Shown here piece after piece: positions 26,597 to 34,209 of a stretch of DNA of 64,000 nucleotides; positions within the stretch are counted from its first letter, which is position 1; each line of letters opens with the position of its first letter. Under the pieces are notes generated by a model. It was not told the origin of the DNA and did no database searches. It saw only the letters and a program-made list of their open reading frames with translations. This stretch comes from Brevibacillus brevis (lineage in GTDB: Bacteria > Bacillota > Bacilli > Brevibacillales > Brevibacillaceae): contig NZ_CP030117.1 in assembly GCF_001039275.2 (NCBI RefSeq), forward strand, positions 676,001-740,000, read 5' to 3'. The translations under genes and the position numbers were made by a program.

Positions 26597-29500
26597 TTAC
26601 AATCTCGTGTAGCTCGTGGCGATGCCGGAGCGTACTTGTTGGCTCAATTCGGTGGAAAGGCTTGCTTGTGTACTGCGAATGGCTTCGCTGACGGTCGAGC
26701 CGATGCGCTGTAGGTCAGCCTCGGTTCCGCTCATGTTGGCGATGGTAATGTTCACATTGCTGTTGCCACCATAGGTAAGGTCGTAGGTGCTATGTGTTGC
26801 ATTTGCGGTTTGCATGCCCCAATAGGTAAGAGGCTGCAAGCCGTCGGGCATGTTGAAGGTTCCTTTGGTGGGCCGCTTGGACATATTCAGGGATACGAGA
26901 TTGTCGTATTTGGCTTTTTCGAGGCCTTTTTTAAAGTCCTCGATGCTTTTCTTGAATGTCTCGTTGTTTTGGTACTCGGACAAAAGACGATCCATGTCAG
27001 AATTCCCTGCATCTAACGACTCAATCGTACTGCGTAAATATTCTTCCTCGAGTTTCTTAATGACTTCAGAATTGGCACTGTGACCAGCTAAGAGTGCTTT
27101 GCTTCGGTCAATGTAATACTGATGCTCTTTATTTGCCAGGTCAGAGCTCACTTTGCTCATCGCAGATTCAATTTTGGTGCCGGCTGTATGGTTGGTTTTA
27201 TCGAGGTTAATTTGTTCATAAGAAGCGTCTAAGCCCGCAAGTGTATATTGTCCTACTAGTTTGGCGTCGCTATTGTCAGGAATATTCTTGATGAGGCTTT
27301 CCAGTAAAAAACGAATTGTTCTGTTATTTGCTCTTCTACCATCTTGGTACTTTGCAAATAGGTCTAGAATTTCCTGGGAATCTTCTGTTTTGCCCTCGGA
27401 CAAAAGTTTGCTCTTTTCTGTTTCGTATTTGGCTTTGAGATTTTTGTCATTATAGTCGAGTTTTTCCAGATGATAACCAACTACTTCCTTGCCAAGGTCG
27501 AGTGTTTTAACCTCTTTCCATGAAGTAATGGGGGAATTGTCCAACTTGGAGCCGTCGCCATCGATATCGATAAGCTTAGAGTTCTTATCTTTCTCCTCCA
27601 GTTTTTTCTTATCGGATTTCGTTTTTTCGAATTCAAGGTCAGCTTCCTTCTCGTCTAGCTGAAGCGTTTTATTTAACTCTTCTTTGAGCCTAGCACCGTC
27701 GTATTTATCACCGGCTTGCAAGGCTTTCGAGTAATCGCTCCATGAAGGAGCAGTGCCACCCATGAGGTTGATCGCACTATCTGTAACAGCATTAAAAGCT
27801 GTTGATATATAACCCATAGCCTTTAAAACAGGAGGCATTTTGTCAATATTCATGATGTCAGCCGCGAGGTTTTTTTGATTATCCAAGACCCTGCTTTGTC
27901 GCTGGGTGTCGGACATAAACAAAGGCTGTAACCAGTCTTTGTTAAAAGTATCCAAGAACGTGAGCGCCGTTAAACCAGCACCTAAGACACCTGCGCCTTT
28001 TAAAAATTTCCCAGCATTTTTTAATCCTTTTCGCCATGCTGGTACACTCTTGGTTGCATCATCAACAGACGTTGAAGCAGCTTTGCCTGCTTTGGATGGG
28101 CCTTTTGGAGTGGAGTCTGTCTCATCCGTATCGCTCGTTTTTTCGGCAGATTTAGGTTTAGGTTTAGATTCGGATTTAGGTTTAGATTCAGAATCGGTTT
28201 CAGAGTCAGAGTCAGAGTCAGAGTCAGAGTCGGAGTCAGAGTCAGAGTCGGAGTCAGAGTCAGCATCTTTCTTATCCTCCTTCTTTTTGCCTTTAAACAT
28301 CTTGTCCCGTATCTTCGTCTTGAAATCACCAGATAATTCGTCAAAAAGGAGAGCAGCAACAGGAGCGAGTCTGCTAGCGGTAGAGGATGAACTGCTTGCG
28401 GCTGTAGCTGAGGGAGCGGCCTGAGAACCCGCTGCGGCAGTCGGAGGTTTGGGTACAGCCGTGGACAGTGCTTCTGTCAATTCGTTCAAGGCTTCCCGTG
28501 TTTTCTGGAGTTGTTCCTCCTGCTGCTTCAAATCGCTTGTCATGTCCGTGATCTGCTGGTCGGTTATGATAGACGTATCAGCAAGGGCACGCAGCTTCTC
28601 ATCCAGCGAAGAGACAGAAGGAATCAAGGTGGTAATCGTGCTCTGCAATCCCCCAAATGCGCGCTGGACCAAAAGGATTCGGCTGGTGAGCAAATGTGCC
28701 TGACGCTCTACGTCGCGCATCTTCCGTCTGAGCAAATGCAACTGTTCAAGAAGCTTTTTCTCTTCCGCAATCAATGCCTTTAACAATCGATCATTGTACG
28801 GATACAGCTCTTGTACCCTTTTCTGTTCTAGCCTGTTGCGAATTATTCGAGTGCGGGCAGCCTGATAGGAAGACAGATTTTGCAATTGCCAGGACTGGAT
28901 TTCCAGCGCCTCTTGTGTAAAGGGAGAAGAGGATTGACCAAGCAGTGCGGTAACACGCTCGTGTCTTCGCTGCTCACTTCCTTCATAAAGATTGCGCTGA
29001 GCTTTGACGTAGGAGGCTTTTCCTCCGTATTGATCCGCAGCATTTTTCAACAGACGCACAGCGAGCGATAATTGGTTCTGGCTTTCTCGCATGCGCTGAA
29101 GCAGGTGGATCAAAAGCGTAGGAAAGCTGCCGGGCTGATTTTTAAAAAGATCGAATGCTTCTACGGATGCTGCCTGCCAGATGGTTTGCTTCCGGTTTTG
29201 GGGAGCGAGAGGGTTATCTGGTAACAGAGCTGCTTTCTCCCGAATATCGGCTACAGTTACATACGGGTCATTGGATTGGCGGGAAGATGTATAGTAGGCT
29301 CTGGTTACTGCTTCAAGGCTGACGGCATGCGTTAGCGCGATATCCCGCAGGTCTTGTTTGACTCCCGATCGCAAGTATTCGCGCAAACCATGGGCTTCTT
29401 CTTCCACTTGTTTTTGATCCGTCGTTCGTCCAGAAACGCGTGCCTGCGCCAAATCCATCATGTTCGTATCTTTGAACAAAAAATTACGCTCTGCCTTCTT

Positions 29501-29968
29501 TAACAGACGGTTCAAAGATTTCGCTGACTCCCAATTTTCGATATCCATCGAGGTGATCAGCGTGTGAAGGCCGCTGCTCATCATGTTTCGCAACACATCT
29601 ACGGCAGCCTCTTCCCAAGCTTGTGGATGGAGGGTGCTTCTCGTGCCATAGGACTTTTCCGTTCTTTTAACGGGAGCATCAGGAAAAGTCACAAAGCGGA
29701 ACGGGGAAATGACTTCTCCTGTACTTACAGACAGTCGGGAAGCAGGAGCAGCATGGGAAACGGGCTGAGACTCGTACTTACGGGAAATGCTGAGCGGCTT
29801 CGATTCAATGTCCCGTATCATTTGGCGTAGTTCGTACAGTTGCTGATGCAGTGCTTGAAAAAATGGTGCAGCTTGTTGGGGACGAAATGGGGATGCCGAC
29901 TGTTCTACTGAATTTCGTACAGTACTCGTTATAGAGCGGAGGGCATCGGTCAAACGTTGAGTTTCCAT
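26597..29968 (-). CDS. tape measure protein with Ser-Asp repeat region
   Basis: This 1123-residue helical protein lies between the tail chaperone and the tail-tip genes, the standard position and size class of a phage tape measure protein, which sets tail length and occupies the tube lumen. N-terminal helices contain long coiled coils (MRDVERQAHLLTSRILLVQRAFGGL; later LKQQEEQLQKTREALNELTEAL). A low-complexity middle (about residues 565-625) consists of Ser-Asp repeats and KPKSESKPK units. It is followed by a hydrophobic stretch (FLKGAGVLGAGLTALTFLDTF) and a C-terminal helical domain. ATG 29968 follows AGGAAGGTGA. The length predicts a tail roughly of the 1100-residue class. No peptidase domain is obvious in this protein; the hub carries the hydrolases. 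Confidence 0.85.
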   Translation of the reverse strand: METQRLTDALRSITSTVRNSVEQSASPFRPQQAAPFFQALHQQLYELRQMIRDIESKPLSISRKYESQPVSHAAPASRLSVSTGEVISPFRFVTFPDAPVKRTEKSYGTRSTLHPQAWEEAAVDVLRNMMSSGLHTLITSMDIENWESAKSLNRLLKKAERNFLFKDTNMMDLAQARVSGRTTDQKQVEEEAHGLREYLRSGVKQDLRDIALTHAVSLEAVTRAYYTSSRQSNDPYVTVADIREKAALLPDNPLAPQNRKQTIWQAASVEAFDLFKNQPGSFPTLLIHLLQRMRESQNQLSLAVRLLKNAADQYGGKASYVKAQRNLYEGSEQRRHERVTALLGQSSSPFTQEALEIQSWQLQNLSSYQAARTRIIRNRLEQKRVQELYPYNDRLLKALIAEEKKLLEQLHLLRRKMRDVERQAHLLTSRILLVQRAFGGLQSTITTLIPSVSSLDEKLRALADTSIITDQQITDMTSDLKQQEEQLQKTREALNELTEALSTAVPKPPTAAAGSQAAPSATAASSSSSTASRLAPVAALLFDELSGDFKTKIRDKMFKGKKKEDKKDADSDSDSDSDSDSDSDSDSDSETDSESKPKSESKPKPKSAEKTSDTDETDSTPKGPSKAGKAASTSVDDATKSVPAWRKGLKNAGKFLKGAGVLGAGLTALTFLDTFNKDWLQPLFMSDTQRQSRVLDNQKNLAADIMNIDKMPPVLKAMGYISTAFNAVTDSAINLMGGTAPSWSDYSKALQAGDKYDGARLKEELNKTLQLDEKEADLEFEKTKSDKKKLEEKDKNSKLIDIDGDGSKLDNSPITSWKEVKTLDLGKEVVGYHLEKLDYNDKNLKAKYETEKSKLLSEGKTEDSQEILDLFAKYQDGRRANNRTIRFLLESLIKNIPDNSDAKLVGQYTLAGLDASYEQINLDKTNHTAGTKIESAMSKVSSDLANKEHQYYIDRSKALLAGHSANSEVIKKLEEEYLRSTIESLDAGNSDMDRLLSEYQNNETFKKSIEDFKKGLEKAKYDNLVSLNMSKRPTKGTFNMPDGLQPLTYWGMQTANATHSTYDLTYGGNSNVNITIANMSGTEADLQRIGSTVSEAIRSTQASLSTELSQQVRSGIATSYTRL
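28200..28265 (-). repeat. hexanucleotide tandem repeat coding for Ser-Asp
   Basis: About eleven copies of a GAGTCA/GAGTCG-type hexamer on the plus strand (minus: GACTCT) encode an (SD)n tract within the tape measure gene. A six-base unit keeps the frame, so copy number can change without disrupting the gene. A lysine-rich SKPKSE repeat follows, alternating in charge. Confidence 0.85.
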
Positions 29969-29984
29969 GAATATCACCTTCCTC

Positions 29985-30027
29985 AAAAGAAAAATCCCGT
30001 TCTGGTCTTAGAATAGACAGAAACGGG
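29985..30027 (-). terminator. hairpin with T-rich tail between chaperone and tape measure genes, overlapping motif B
   Basis: On the minus strand CCCGTTTCTG pairs with CAGAACGGG across a 13-base loop and is followed by ATTTTTCTTTTG. This is terminator-like and would lower transcription of the tape measure gene relative to tube and chaperone. The CTGTCTATTCTA motif (30009-30020) lies partly in the stem and loop, so promoter and attenuator functions may overlap here. Confidence 0.55.
30009..30020 (-). promoter_or_regulatory. CTGTCTA motif site B, upstream of the tape measure gene
   Basis: Minus-strand CTGTCTATTCTA is identical to site C (32736-32747) and close to sites A, D and E. It sits 40 bases before the tape measure ATG. 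It is a candidate element for a locus-encoded sigma factor, or a chance part of the hairpin. Confidence 0.4.
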
Positions 30028-30360
30028 TTATAGACCACCTAACACTTTGCCAAGTACGGCAATATCGTCTTCGGAAATTTCCTGATAGTCTTGTGAGCTA
30101 GGTGCAAGGGGAGAGCTGTCGACAGAATTCGTTCCCTTTCTTCTCAAGAAAGGAAAACCCATGCGCGTCTCTACCTCAAATTGAATGTATTTGTTCACTC
30201 TCTTCATTAATTCTGCTACTTGGGGAAGGGTGTACTCCCAAATATCCCATTTCTTCAAACCACAGTCCTTATGGAGATGAAAAAATAGATCGCCCCAATC
30301 AAGTGGCTCACCAGATTCCATATCGCGAATGGTGGAACTGTCACCCTCGCCACTCTCTAC
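30028..30360 (-). CDS. tail assembly chaperone, -1 frameshift extension (gpT-like part)
   Basis: This open frame has no stop from the slippery site at 30360-30366 down to TAA at 30028 and gives 110 residues. Read after a -1 shift it begins VESGEGDS, continues through an internal ATG (30321), and would be joined to the 134-residue chaperone to make a protein of 244 residues. This is the lambda gpG/gpGT arrangement, where the fused minor product helps load the tape measure during tail assembly. The internal ATG at 30321 has no clear ribosome site, so independent translation is less likely. The sequence (LDWGDLFFHLHKDCGLKKWDI) is not otherwise recognised. Confidence 0.8.
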   Translation of the reverse strand, partial: VESGEGDSSTIRDMESGEPLDWGDLFFHLHKDCGLKKWDIWEYTLPQVAELMKRVNKYIQFEVETRMGFPFLRRKGTNSVDSSPLAPSSQDYQEISEDDIAVLGKVLGGL

Positions 30361-30761
30361 TTTTTTAAGCCGTTTAGACCAATGAGGAGGTTAATAAGCT
30401 TTTTGGCCGTCTCCAAATCACAATGTTCATCCAAGTACTCACGAGTAACCGCAGGGTAGTTGCGAAAGCCTAGAAGCAGGATATCGAATAAATCTTCTTC
30501 CTTGTTTTCGTAGGGGAGGAAATTAAGGATAATCGCGTCGATATGGACGGTTCCTAGCTTTTTCATCAGGATGCGGGCGTCTTTTAAGGTCACAGGCGGA
30601 ATCCGGTAGGTTTTGCCATCACGCAGCATGATTTCACTATCATCTTCAAAGAAGATAGCTTCGACCAGATCAGCCTCCTGCTGTTTTTTGATGCGCTCTA
30701 CAGCTTCCTGGTTCATCATCTCTGCATGTTTTTTTTCCAGATCTTCTTGTTGGTTTAGCAC
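30357..30761 (-). CDS. tail assembly chaperone, major product (gpG/XkdN-like)
   Basis: This 134-residue protein is acidic at its N-terminus with a helix rich in K/E/Q (LEKKHAEMMNQEAVERIKKQQ), followed by a small domain (MLRDGKTYRIPPVTLKDARILMKKLG; FDILLLGF; AVTREYLDEHCDLETAKKLINLLIGLNG) in the style of siphophage and PBSX-type tail chaperones. It lies between tail tube and tape measure, the expected location. GTG 30761 has AAGGAGGGATC upstream. The final codons are TTA AAA AAG TAG, so the A_AAA_AAG slippery heptamer directly precedes the stop. Confidence 0.85.
   Translation of the reverse strand: MLNQQEDLEKKHAEMMNQEAVERIKKQQEADLVEAIFFEDDSEIMLRDGKTYRIPPVTLKDARILMKKLGTVHIDAIILNFLPYENKEEDLFDILLLGFRNYPAVTREYLDEHCDLETAKKLINLLIGLNGLKK
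30360..30366 (-). other. -1 programmed frameshift slippery site A_AAA_AAG
   Basis: The minus strand reads GGC TTA AAA AAG TAG; A AAA AAG is the most efficient known bacterial -1 slippery heptamer (the dnaX type). Shifting back one base joins the chaperone frame to a stop-free 111-codon frame. A weak downstream stem (GGTG/CACC) is present, and no internal upstream Shine-Dalgarno stimulator is seen. Confidence 0.85.
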
Positions 30762-30907
30762 GAAAGATCCCTCCTTGAAACATATATTTACTTGCTAAAA
30801 TGAGTTGTCGTTCGCTATGATTCGTTGTAAGTTACTCCCTTTGAGAAAAGCAAGGCAAGAGCGAAGAGCACGGAGCTCTCCACTCAGCCTGATTAGCCTT
30901 GAAAGGT

Positions 30908-31759
30908 TTACACTTTTTTGGTCGATACGAAACGTTTCACACTGCCTAGCTTGCCATCTGCTCGCTCTGGATCAATAACGGACAAGGAAATAGCGGAAGT
31001 GCTGGCTGTGGAGCGGGCCGCATCGATCGAGAAGCTGCCTTTTGCCATGCAGGAGAACAGCTCAGTTTCAATGCCTGCATAGGTTCCGTCTTTTTGCAGG
31101 AAGGAGCCGTGATGGACGACATGAACCGGGAATGGCACTTCATCCATCAAAATGTCGACCACGTCTACGGTTTCGGTTCGCTGATAGTTGAAGACCACAT
31201 CTTCATTGATCAGGGCAGGCGAGAAGATGAGACGCGTTTTATCTTCGCCGCCATCTTTGAAAGTATCCACCATGAATTCGTCAGCTTTTGGAGCAGCAGA
31301 CGTACTCAAGCTAACTTGCTTCAACAGGCGATTGCTATTTTTCAGACGAACAGCAAATCCGCCGCCGTTGAAGAGGGTACCGCCAAAGTCGACTTCACAC
31401 ACACCAGCGTCGCCAGTGGATGCAGAACGATCAAGGCTGCCAGCAGTAATTACTTTCTGCTCACCCAGCACATAGACATAGTCGCTCTTTTGCTCTTGCA
31501 GCTTGGAGCCCATCATGAGCTCAAGTGCGGCCAGATCAAATTTGGCATCCGTTGCGGTAATCTCAATGCTTTTCGATTTGACGAGAGTGTCAATGGCGAA
31601 GAGTCCATCGCCGCCAAAGATATCCTCCATTTCAACATTCATGTCAATTTTCAGGTCCTGCATATTACCAAGCGTAATGACTTCGACGCCATTTCCATCT
31701 TTGGAAGCGCGTTTGGCAAGAAATTGACCGACACCTTTGATAATCATTTTTTTAGACAA
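30908..31759 (-). CDS. major tail tube protein
   Basis: This 283-residue beta-rich protein lies just before the tail chaperone, as does the tube protein in tail modules. Sequence features fit a tube fold: VEMEDIFGGDGLFAID, KSKSIEITATDAKFDLAALELMMG, and a long C-terminal beta part. No sheath gene accompanies it, so a non-contractile tail is suggested. The size is larger than the roughly 150-residue tubes of contractile PBSX-like tails and closer to siphophage major tail proteins. TTG 31759 is supported by GAAGGAG 9 bases upstream; the next ATG (four codons later) has poorer spacing. A 146-base gap with no clear feature separates it from the chaperone gene. Confidence 0.75.
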   Translation of the reverse strand: MSKKMIIKGVGQFLAKRASKDGNGVEVITLGNMQDLKIDMNVEMEDIFGGDGLFAIDTLVKSKSIEITATDAKFDLAALELMMGSKLQEQKSDYVYVLGEQKVITAGSLDRSASTGDAGVCEVDFGGTLFNGGGFAVRLKNSNRLLKQVSLSTSAAPKADEFMVDTFKDGGEDKTRLIFSPALINEDVVFNYQRTETVDVVDILMDEVPFPVHVVHHGSFLQKDGTYAGIETELFSCMAKGSFSIDAARSTASTSAISLSVIDPERADGKLGSVKRFVSTKKV

Positions 31760-31838
31760 TGAAAGTCACTCCTTCTAGATAGGGGATTTGGATGCTGTTG
31801 CTGAATCGTGTGGAAAGGGAACCGCGATCAGCTTGTCA

Positions 31839-31850
31839 TAGGATAGACGG
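31839..31850 (-). promoter_or_regulatory. CTGTCTA motif site E (variant), upstream of the tail tube gene
   Basis: Minus-strand CCGTCTATCCTA differs from the shared motif at one core base. It lies about 79 bases before the tube start, in the gap after the first tail gene. It could mark a separate start for the abundant tube protein. Confidence 0.35.
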
Positions 31851-31863
31851 GGTTTTGAAATGT

Positions 31864-32295
31864 CTAACAAACTTGCAAAGTAAACTTCGTGATCAGTGTG
31901 AAGCAGTACGCAGAGGAATGGCCCGTATCGGATTCCTGCTGCGAGACAACATACGTGTCCAATCCTTCTATTCCATTCAGCGATAAGCTTTTGCCGTCTA
32001 AGAGATGGAAAAGATGGTTCGTGATTTGATGCGCCAGCTCGACATCACCAGGCGTGATCACATCCAATCGGAAAAAGCTGGTGAGAAGGAGGGGATTATC
32101 GGTGTCGCGCTTTCCGGAAGTTGCGTAGAAGGAAAGGAGAGGCTTCGTAACATCAGATAGCTCGGTGAGCTTTCTTCGTTTGATAATCTGCTTGGACAGG
32201 GAGTCCTTGTCTTCTGGAGCAATTCCGAGTAATGCGAGCAACTGGCTATCTGTAGACAGTAATTCATAGAGATGATGATAGAGGTCGACAACCAC
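31864..32295 (-). CDS. tail terminator/completion-like protein
   Basis: This 143-residue protein is the first gene of the minus arm, directly before the tube gene, the usual place for a tail terminator (gpU/XkdJ-like or HK97 gp10-like) protein. The visible sequence is a mixed alpha/beta body (VVDLYHHLYELLSTDSQLLALLG; SFFRLDVITPGDVELAHQITNHLF). GTG 32295 follows AAAGGGGGTGAATCATTC; the longer TTG frame (32334) lacks a ribosome site. Function is inferred from position and size only. It would cap the tube. In a virion this protein would join to the head, but no head gene is seen. Confidence 0.55.
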   Translation of the reverse strand: MVVDLYHHLYELLSTDSQLLALLGIAPEDKDSLSKQIIKRRKLTELSDVTKPLLSFYATSGKRDTDNPLLLTSFFRLDVITPGDVELAHQITNHLFHLLDGKSLSLNGIEGLDTYVVSQQESDTGHSSAYCFTLITKFTLQVC

Positions 32296-32355
32296 GAATG
32301 ATTCACCCCCTTTTGCTGAGAATTTTGGGAACAAAATGTGCTCCTTCTACGTTCA

Positions 32356-32367
32356 TAGGTTAGACAG
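32356..32367 (-). promoter_or_regulatory. CTGTCTA motif site D, upstream of the first minus-arm gene
   Basis: Minus-strand CTGTCTAACCTA lies about 60 bases before the first tail gene in the divergent intergenic region. It shares CTGTCTA and CTA with sites A, B and C and is in the same orientation to its gene. It is a candidate start of the whole tail operon. Confidence 0.45.
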
Positions 32368-32429
32368 ATGAGGAAGATGTCTCCCTTGGAATACATATTC
32401 GGTCGTCAATAAGCCAGGAGGTCATAACA

Positions 32430-32684
32430 TTGCGAAGTGATAGGATACAAATCATCATTCAACAAACGAAGGAAAAAGTTTCTGCGAAGGCGCTCAAGGA
32501 TCATGAAGCTGTTGTTGGGATTATAGCGATGGCCAAGAACTTCATGCTGAATGAAGAAAGTGTGCGTCACATTATCCACGAGGTTTTTGATGGAGATAAG
32601 GAGCGAATGGCAAAGGCATTGACAGTAGCCAGCCATTTGCTTGATGAAAGTTTGATTCAAAAAATCATCGCAGATGTAAAGTAG
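32430..32684 (+). CDS. small helical protein, unknown, first plus-arm gene
   Basis: This 84-residue protein starts at TTG 32430, 8 bases after AGGAGG. It is predicted to be all helical (RIQIIIQQTKEKVSAKALKDHEAV; IIAMAKNFMLNEESVRHIIHEVF), without membrane segment or signal peptide. It is followed immediately by a strong terminator, so it forms its own transcript. It is divergent from the tail operon, a position often used by a regulator, but no helix-turn-helix is convincing. Function unknown. Confidence 0.6.
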   Translation: MRSDRIQIIIQQTKEKVSAKALKDHEAVVGIIAMAKNFMLNEESVRHIIHEVFDGDKERMAKALTVASHLLDESLIQKIIADVK

Positions 32685-32712
32685 GCCCGTTTACAGCGGG
32701 CTTTTTCTTTTT
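32685..32712 (+). terminator. intrinsic terminator
   Basis: GCCCG and CGGGC pair over a 7-base loop followed by TTTTTCTTTTT, right after the stop codon of the small plus-arm gene. Confidence 0.85.
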
Positions 32713-32735
32713 AAAGGGAGAAAACTCATTCGAAA

Positions 32736-32747
32736 CTGTCTATTCTA
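32736..32747 (+). promoter_or_regulatory. CTGTCTA motif site C, upstream of the small membrane protein gene
   Basis: Plus-strand CTGTCTATTCTA is identical to site B and lies 32 bases before the next ATG (32780) and after the terminator at 32685-32712. Being the only plus-strand copy, and in the same orientation to its downstream gene as the minus copies, it supports a regulatory rather than a coding origin. Confidence 0.5.
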
Positions 32748-32779
32748 TCTCAAACGAATAAGAATTGAGGGGGATAAGA

Positions 32780-33040
32780 ATGAGAGATTCCAAAAAAGCC
32801 GTATTGTATGTCGTAGTTATTGCTGCATTAGCTGAATTTCTACTGGGAGAGGATATCGATCGCGAAGGCTGGGAGGAGCTCAGTGACGCGCTTGGCATGG
32901 TGGGAATGGACCTGAACGAGGTTTTCACAGAAAATGACTCCCTGCTGTTTGGATTTCAAAAAGTTTGCCAGGAATTTGGGAAGATGAAGATAACAGACGA
33001 AATGATAGAGGAATTATACGTAGAGGACCAGCTGGAATAA
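32780..33040 (+). CDS. small single-pass membrane protein, unknown
   Basis: This 86-residue protein starts at ATG 32780 after GAGGGGG. Residues about 7-23 (AVLYVVVIAALAEFLLG) form one hydrophobic helix, followed by an acidic, soluble C-terminal part (DIDREGWEELSDALG). One membrane helix with an acidic domain could suit a small holin-like, release or anchoring protein of the tail locus, but no family is recognised. It has a nearby CTGTCTA motif upstream and a terminator overlapping its stop, so it forms its own small transcript. Confidence 0.6.
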   Translation: MRDSKKAVLYVVVIAALAEFLLGEDIDREGWEELSDALGMVGMDLNEVFTENDSLLFGFQKVCQEFGKMKITDEMIEELYVEDQLE

Positions 33041-33060
33041 ACGGCTGGTTTTTTTATTTT
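33027..33060 (+). terminator. intrinsic terminator overlapping the stop codon
   Basis: ACCAGCTG pairs with CGGCTGGT (one G-U pair), the stem beginning inside the last codons of the small membrane protein gene, followed by TTTTTTTATTTTT. Confidence 0.8.
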
Positions 33061-33131
33061 TCAAAATCTGCTTAATGCATCGCAAATCGCTTCGTATAGA
33101 TTCGACAAGAAGCAAAAGGAGGGGAGAAACC

Positions 33132-33299
33132 ATGTACTATCAGATTAGTTTTTCGGCAGATGGAGAGCAGGTGCAGGTCATGAAATATACGTCGACCCAA
33201 GACACCCCCATAGCTGTTTTGGAAGAGTTTTTTCGCGAGCATGTTCAAGTGAATCCTGAGTCCCTAAAAGGAATCGGGATCGTCAGGATCGGTGGGTAG
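33132..33299 (+). CDS. small protein, unknown (55 residues)
   Basis: Starts at ATG 33132 after AAAGGAGGGGAG. The predicted fold is a short beta-rich domain (MYYQISFSADGEQVQVMKY) then a helix (AVLEEFFREHV) and a strand. It has no signal peptide, cysteine or metal motif. The stop overlaps the upstream end of the Cys-rich gene region, so the two are likely cotranscribed. Function unknown. Confidence 0.55.
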   Translation: MYYQISFSADGEQVQVMKYTSTQDTPIAVLEEFFREHVQVNPESLKGIGIVRIGG

Positions 33300-33300
33300 C

Positions 33301-33549
33301 ATGGCCTGTCAGGGATGTGATTATGAAAATGCCTGCCAAAAGAAAATCACAGTCAACGACAGCGTGATGTCAGCAAAGGAACAGGATGTCGTACCCATGA
33401 CTTGTCGGTGTGTGGTTCATGACATTTGTCGCGATTGCCAGTGGTACCTCAAGCGTCAGTGTGCTTCCTGGAAGATTTTGAATGGAAAAGTATTCACGGC
33501 TGGTACCTTGCAAACTTGTCCGAAAAAAATTTTGAAAGCTGGTTGCTAA
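33301..33549 (+). CDS. cysteine-rich small protein, probable zinc ribbon
   Basis: This 82-residue protein has ten cysteines, including CQGC, CRC and CRDC groups and C-x-x-x-C-type spacing, which suggest two or more zinc-binding or Fe-S-type knuckles. ATG 33301 (9 bases after a GTG option at 33292) overlaps the preceding small gene by none and is followed by the sigma gene operon. No DNA-binding helix is obvious. It could be a small regulatory or structural zinc protein of the tail locus. Family not recognised. Confidence 0.55.
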   Translation: MACQGCDYENACQKKITVNDSVMSAKEQDVVPMTCRCVVHDICRDCQWYLKRQCASWKILNGKVFTAGTLQTCPKKILKAGC

Positions 33550-33617
33550 ATCCCTCCTCCCATTACCTAGTGTGATAGAGCCACTGTGAATAGGAGCATG
33601 AGGAGGGGATGAAGTAC

Positions 33618-34172
33618 ATGACAGATCAACTTCACCAAATGGACGAGTTATTTTTTGCAGGGAAAGTCGATGATTTTTTGCAGAAGGCAAAAGAAAACTG
33701 TGAAGCCAAGCTGACCGGAATGACGTTTGCTGGAATGACCCATGATGATGTCGTTCAGGAGGTTCTCTTAAAGGTGTATCGCACGATGAAGGATTACGAC
33801 CAGGAAAAAGCCAGAGTGACTACCTTTGTCGATCATGTGATTACGAATAAAATTCGCGACTGCTTGCGGAAAGCAGGCACGCAAAAAAACCTGACAAACA
33901 GTAATGCAGTTCTTGTCTCTGGTGGAGATGAGAATGAAGAGGAAACGATGATCAGTCGTATTGCTTCTCCGAGCGAGGAGTTTCGCTATGAGGAAGTAGA
34001 GATGATGATCGACATCATGGAGTATATGAAGCTGTCCACGCGAGACAAGCTGATTCTCCAGATGAGAAGTGAAGGCTATTACCATGAGGAAATTGGCCAA
34101 AGATTCAATATCAGCAAGGAAAGAGTGTGTCAAATCATCAAGGCGATTTTGAAGCAGTACGGTGAGCTGTAG
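33618..34172 (+). CDS. sigma-70-family RNA polymerase sigma factor
   Basis: This 184-residue protein has region 2 (MTHDDVVQEVLLKVYRTMKDYDQEKARVTTFVDHVITNKI) and region 4 (LSTRDKLILQMRSEGYYHEEIGQRFNISKERVCQIIKAIL, a helix-turn-helix). It is shorter than vegetative sigma factors and resembles the late or ECF-like sigma factors of phages and PBSX-type elements. ATG 33618 lies 9 bases after AGGAGGGG; an ATG at 33609 is too close. Being in the divergent arm of a tail locus, it probably drives late gene expression, perhaps from the CTGTCTA motifs. That link is inference. Confidence 0.8.
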   Translation: MTDQLHQMDELFFAGKVDDFLQKAKENCEAKLTGMTFAGMTHDDVVQEVLLKVYRTMKDYDQEKARVTTFVDHVITNKIRDCLRKAGTQKNLTNSNAVLVSGGDENEEETMISRIASPSEEFRYEEVEMMIDIMEYMKLSTRDKLILQMRSEGYYHEEIGQRFNISKERVCQIIKAILKQYGEL

Positions 34173-34209
34173 ACATACACAAATAATCAATGAAAAGGAA
34201 TGATCCAGC

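Noticed and set aside
28200-28265. Repeat array possibly of CRISPR type
   Set aside because: The unit is six bases without spacers and codes for Ser-Asp. No cas genes or 25-40-base repeats are present in the window.
31094-31762. Plus-strand open frame of 222 codons opposite the tail tube gene
   Set aside because: Antisense shadow of the tube gene with no supporting start signal.
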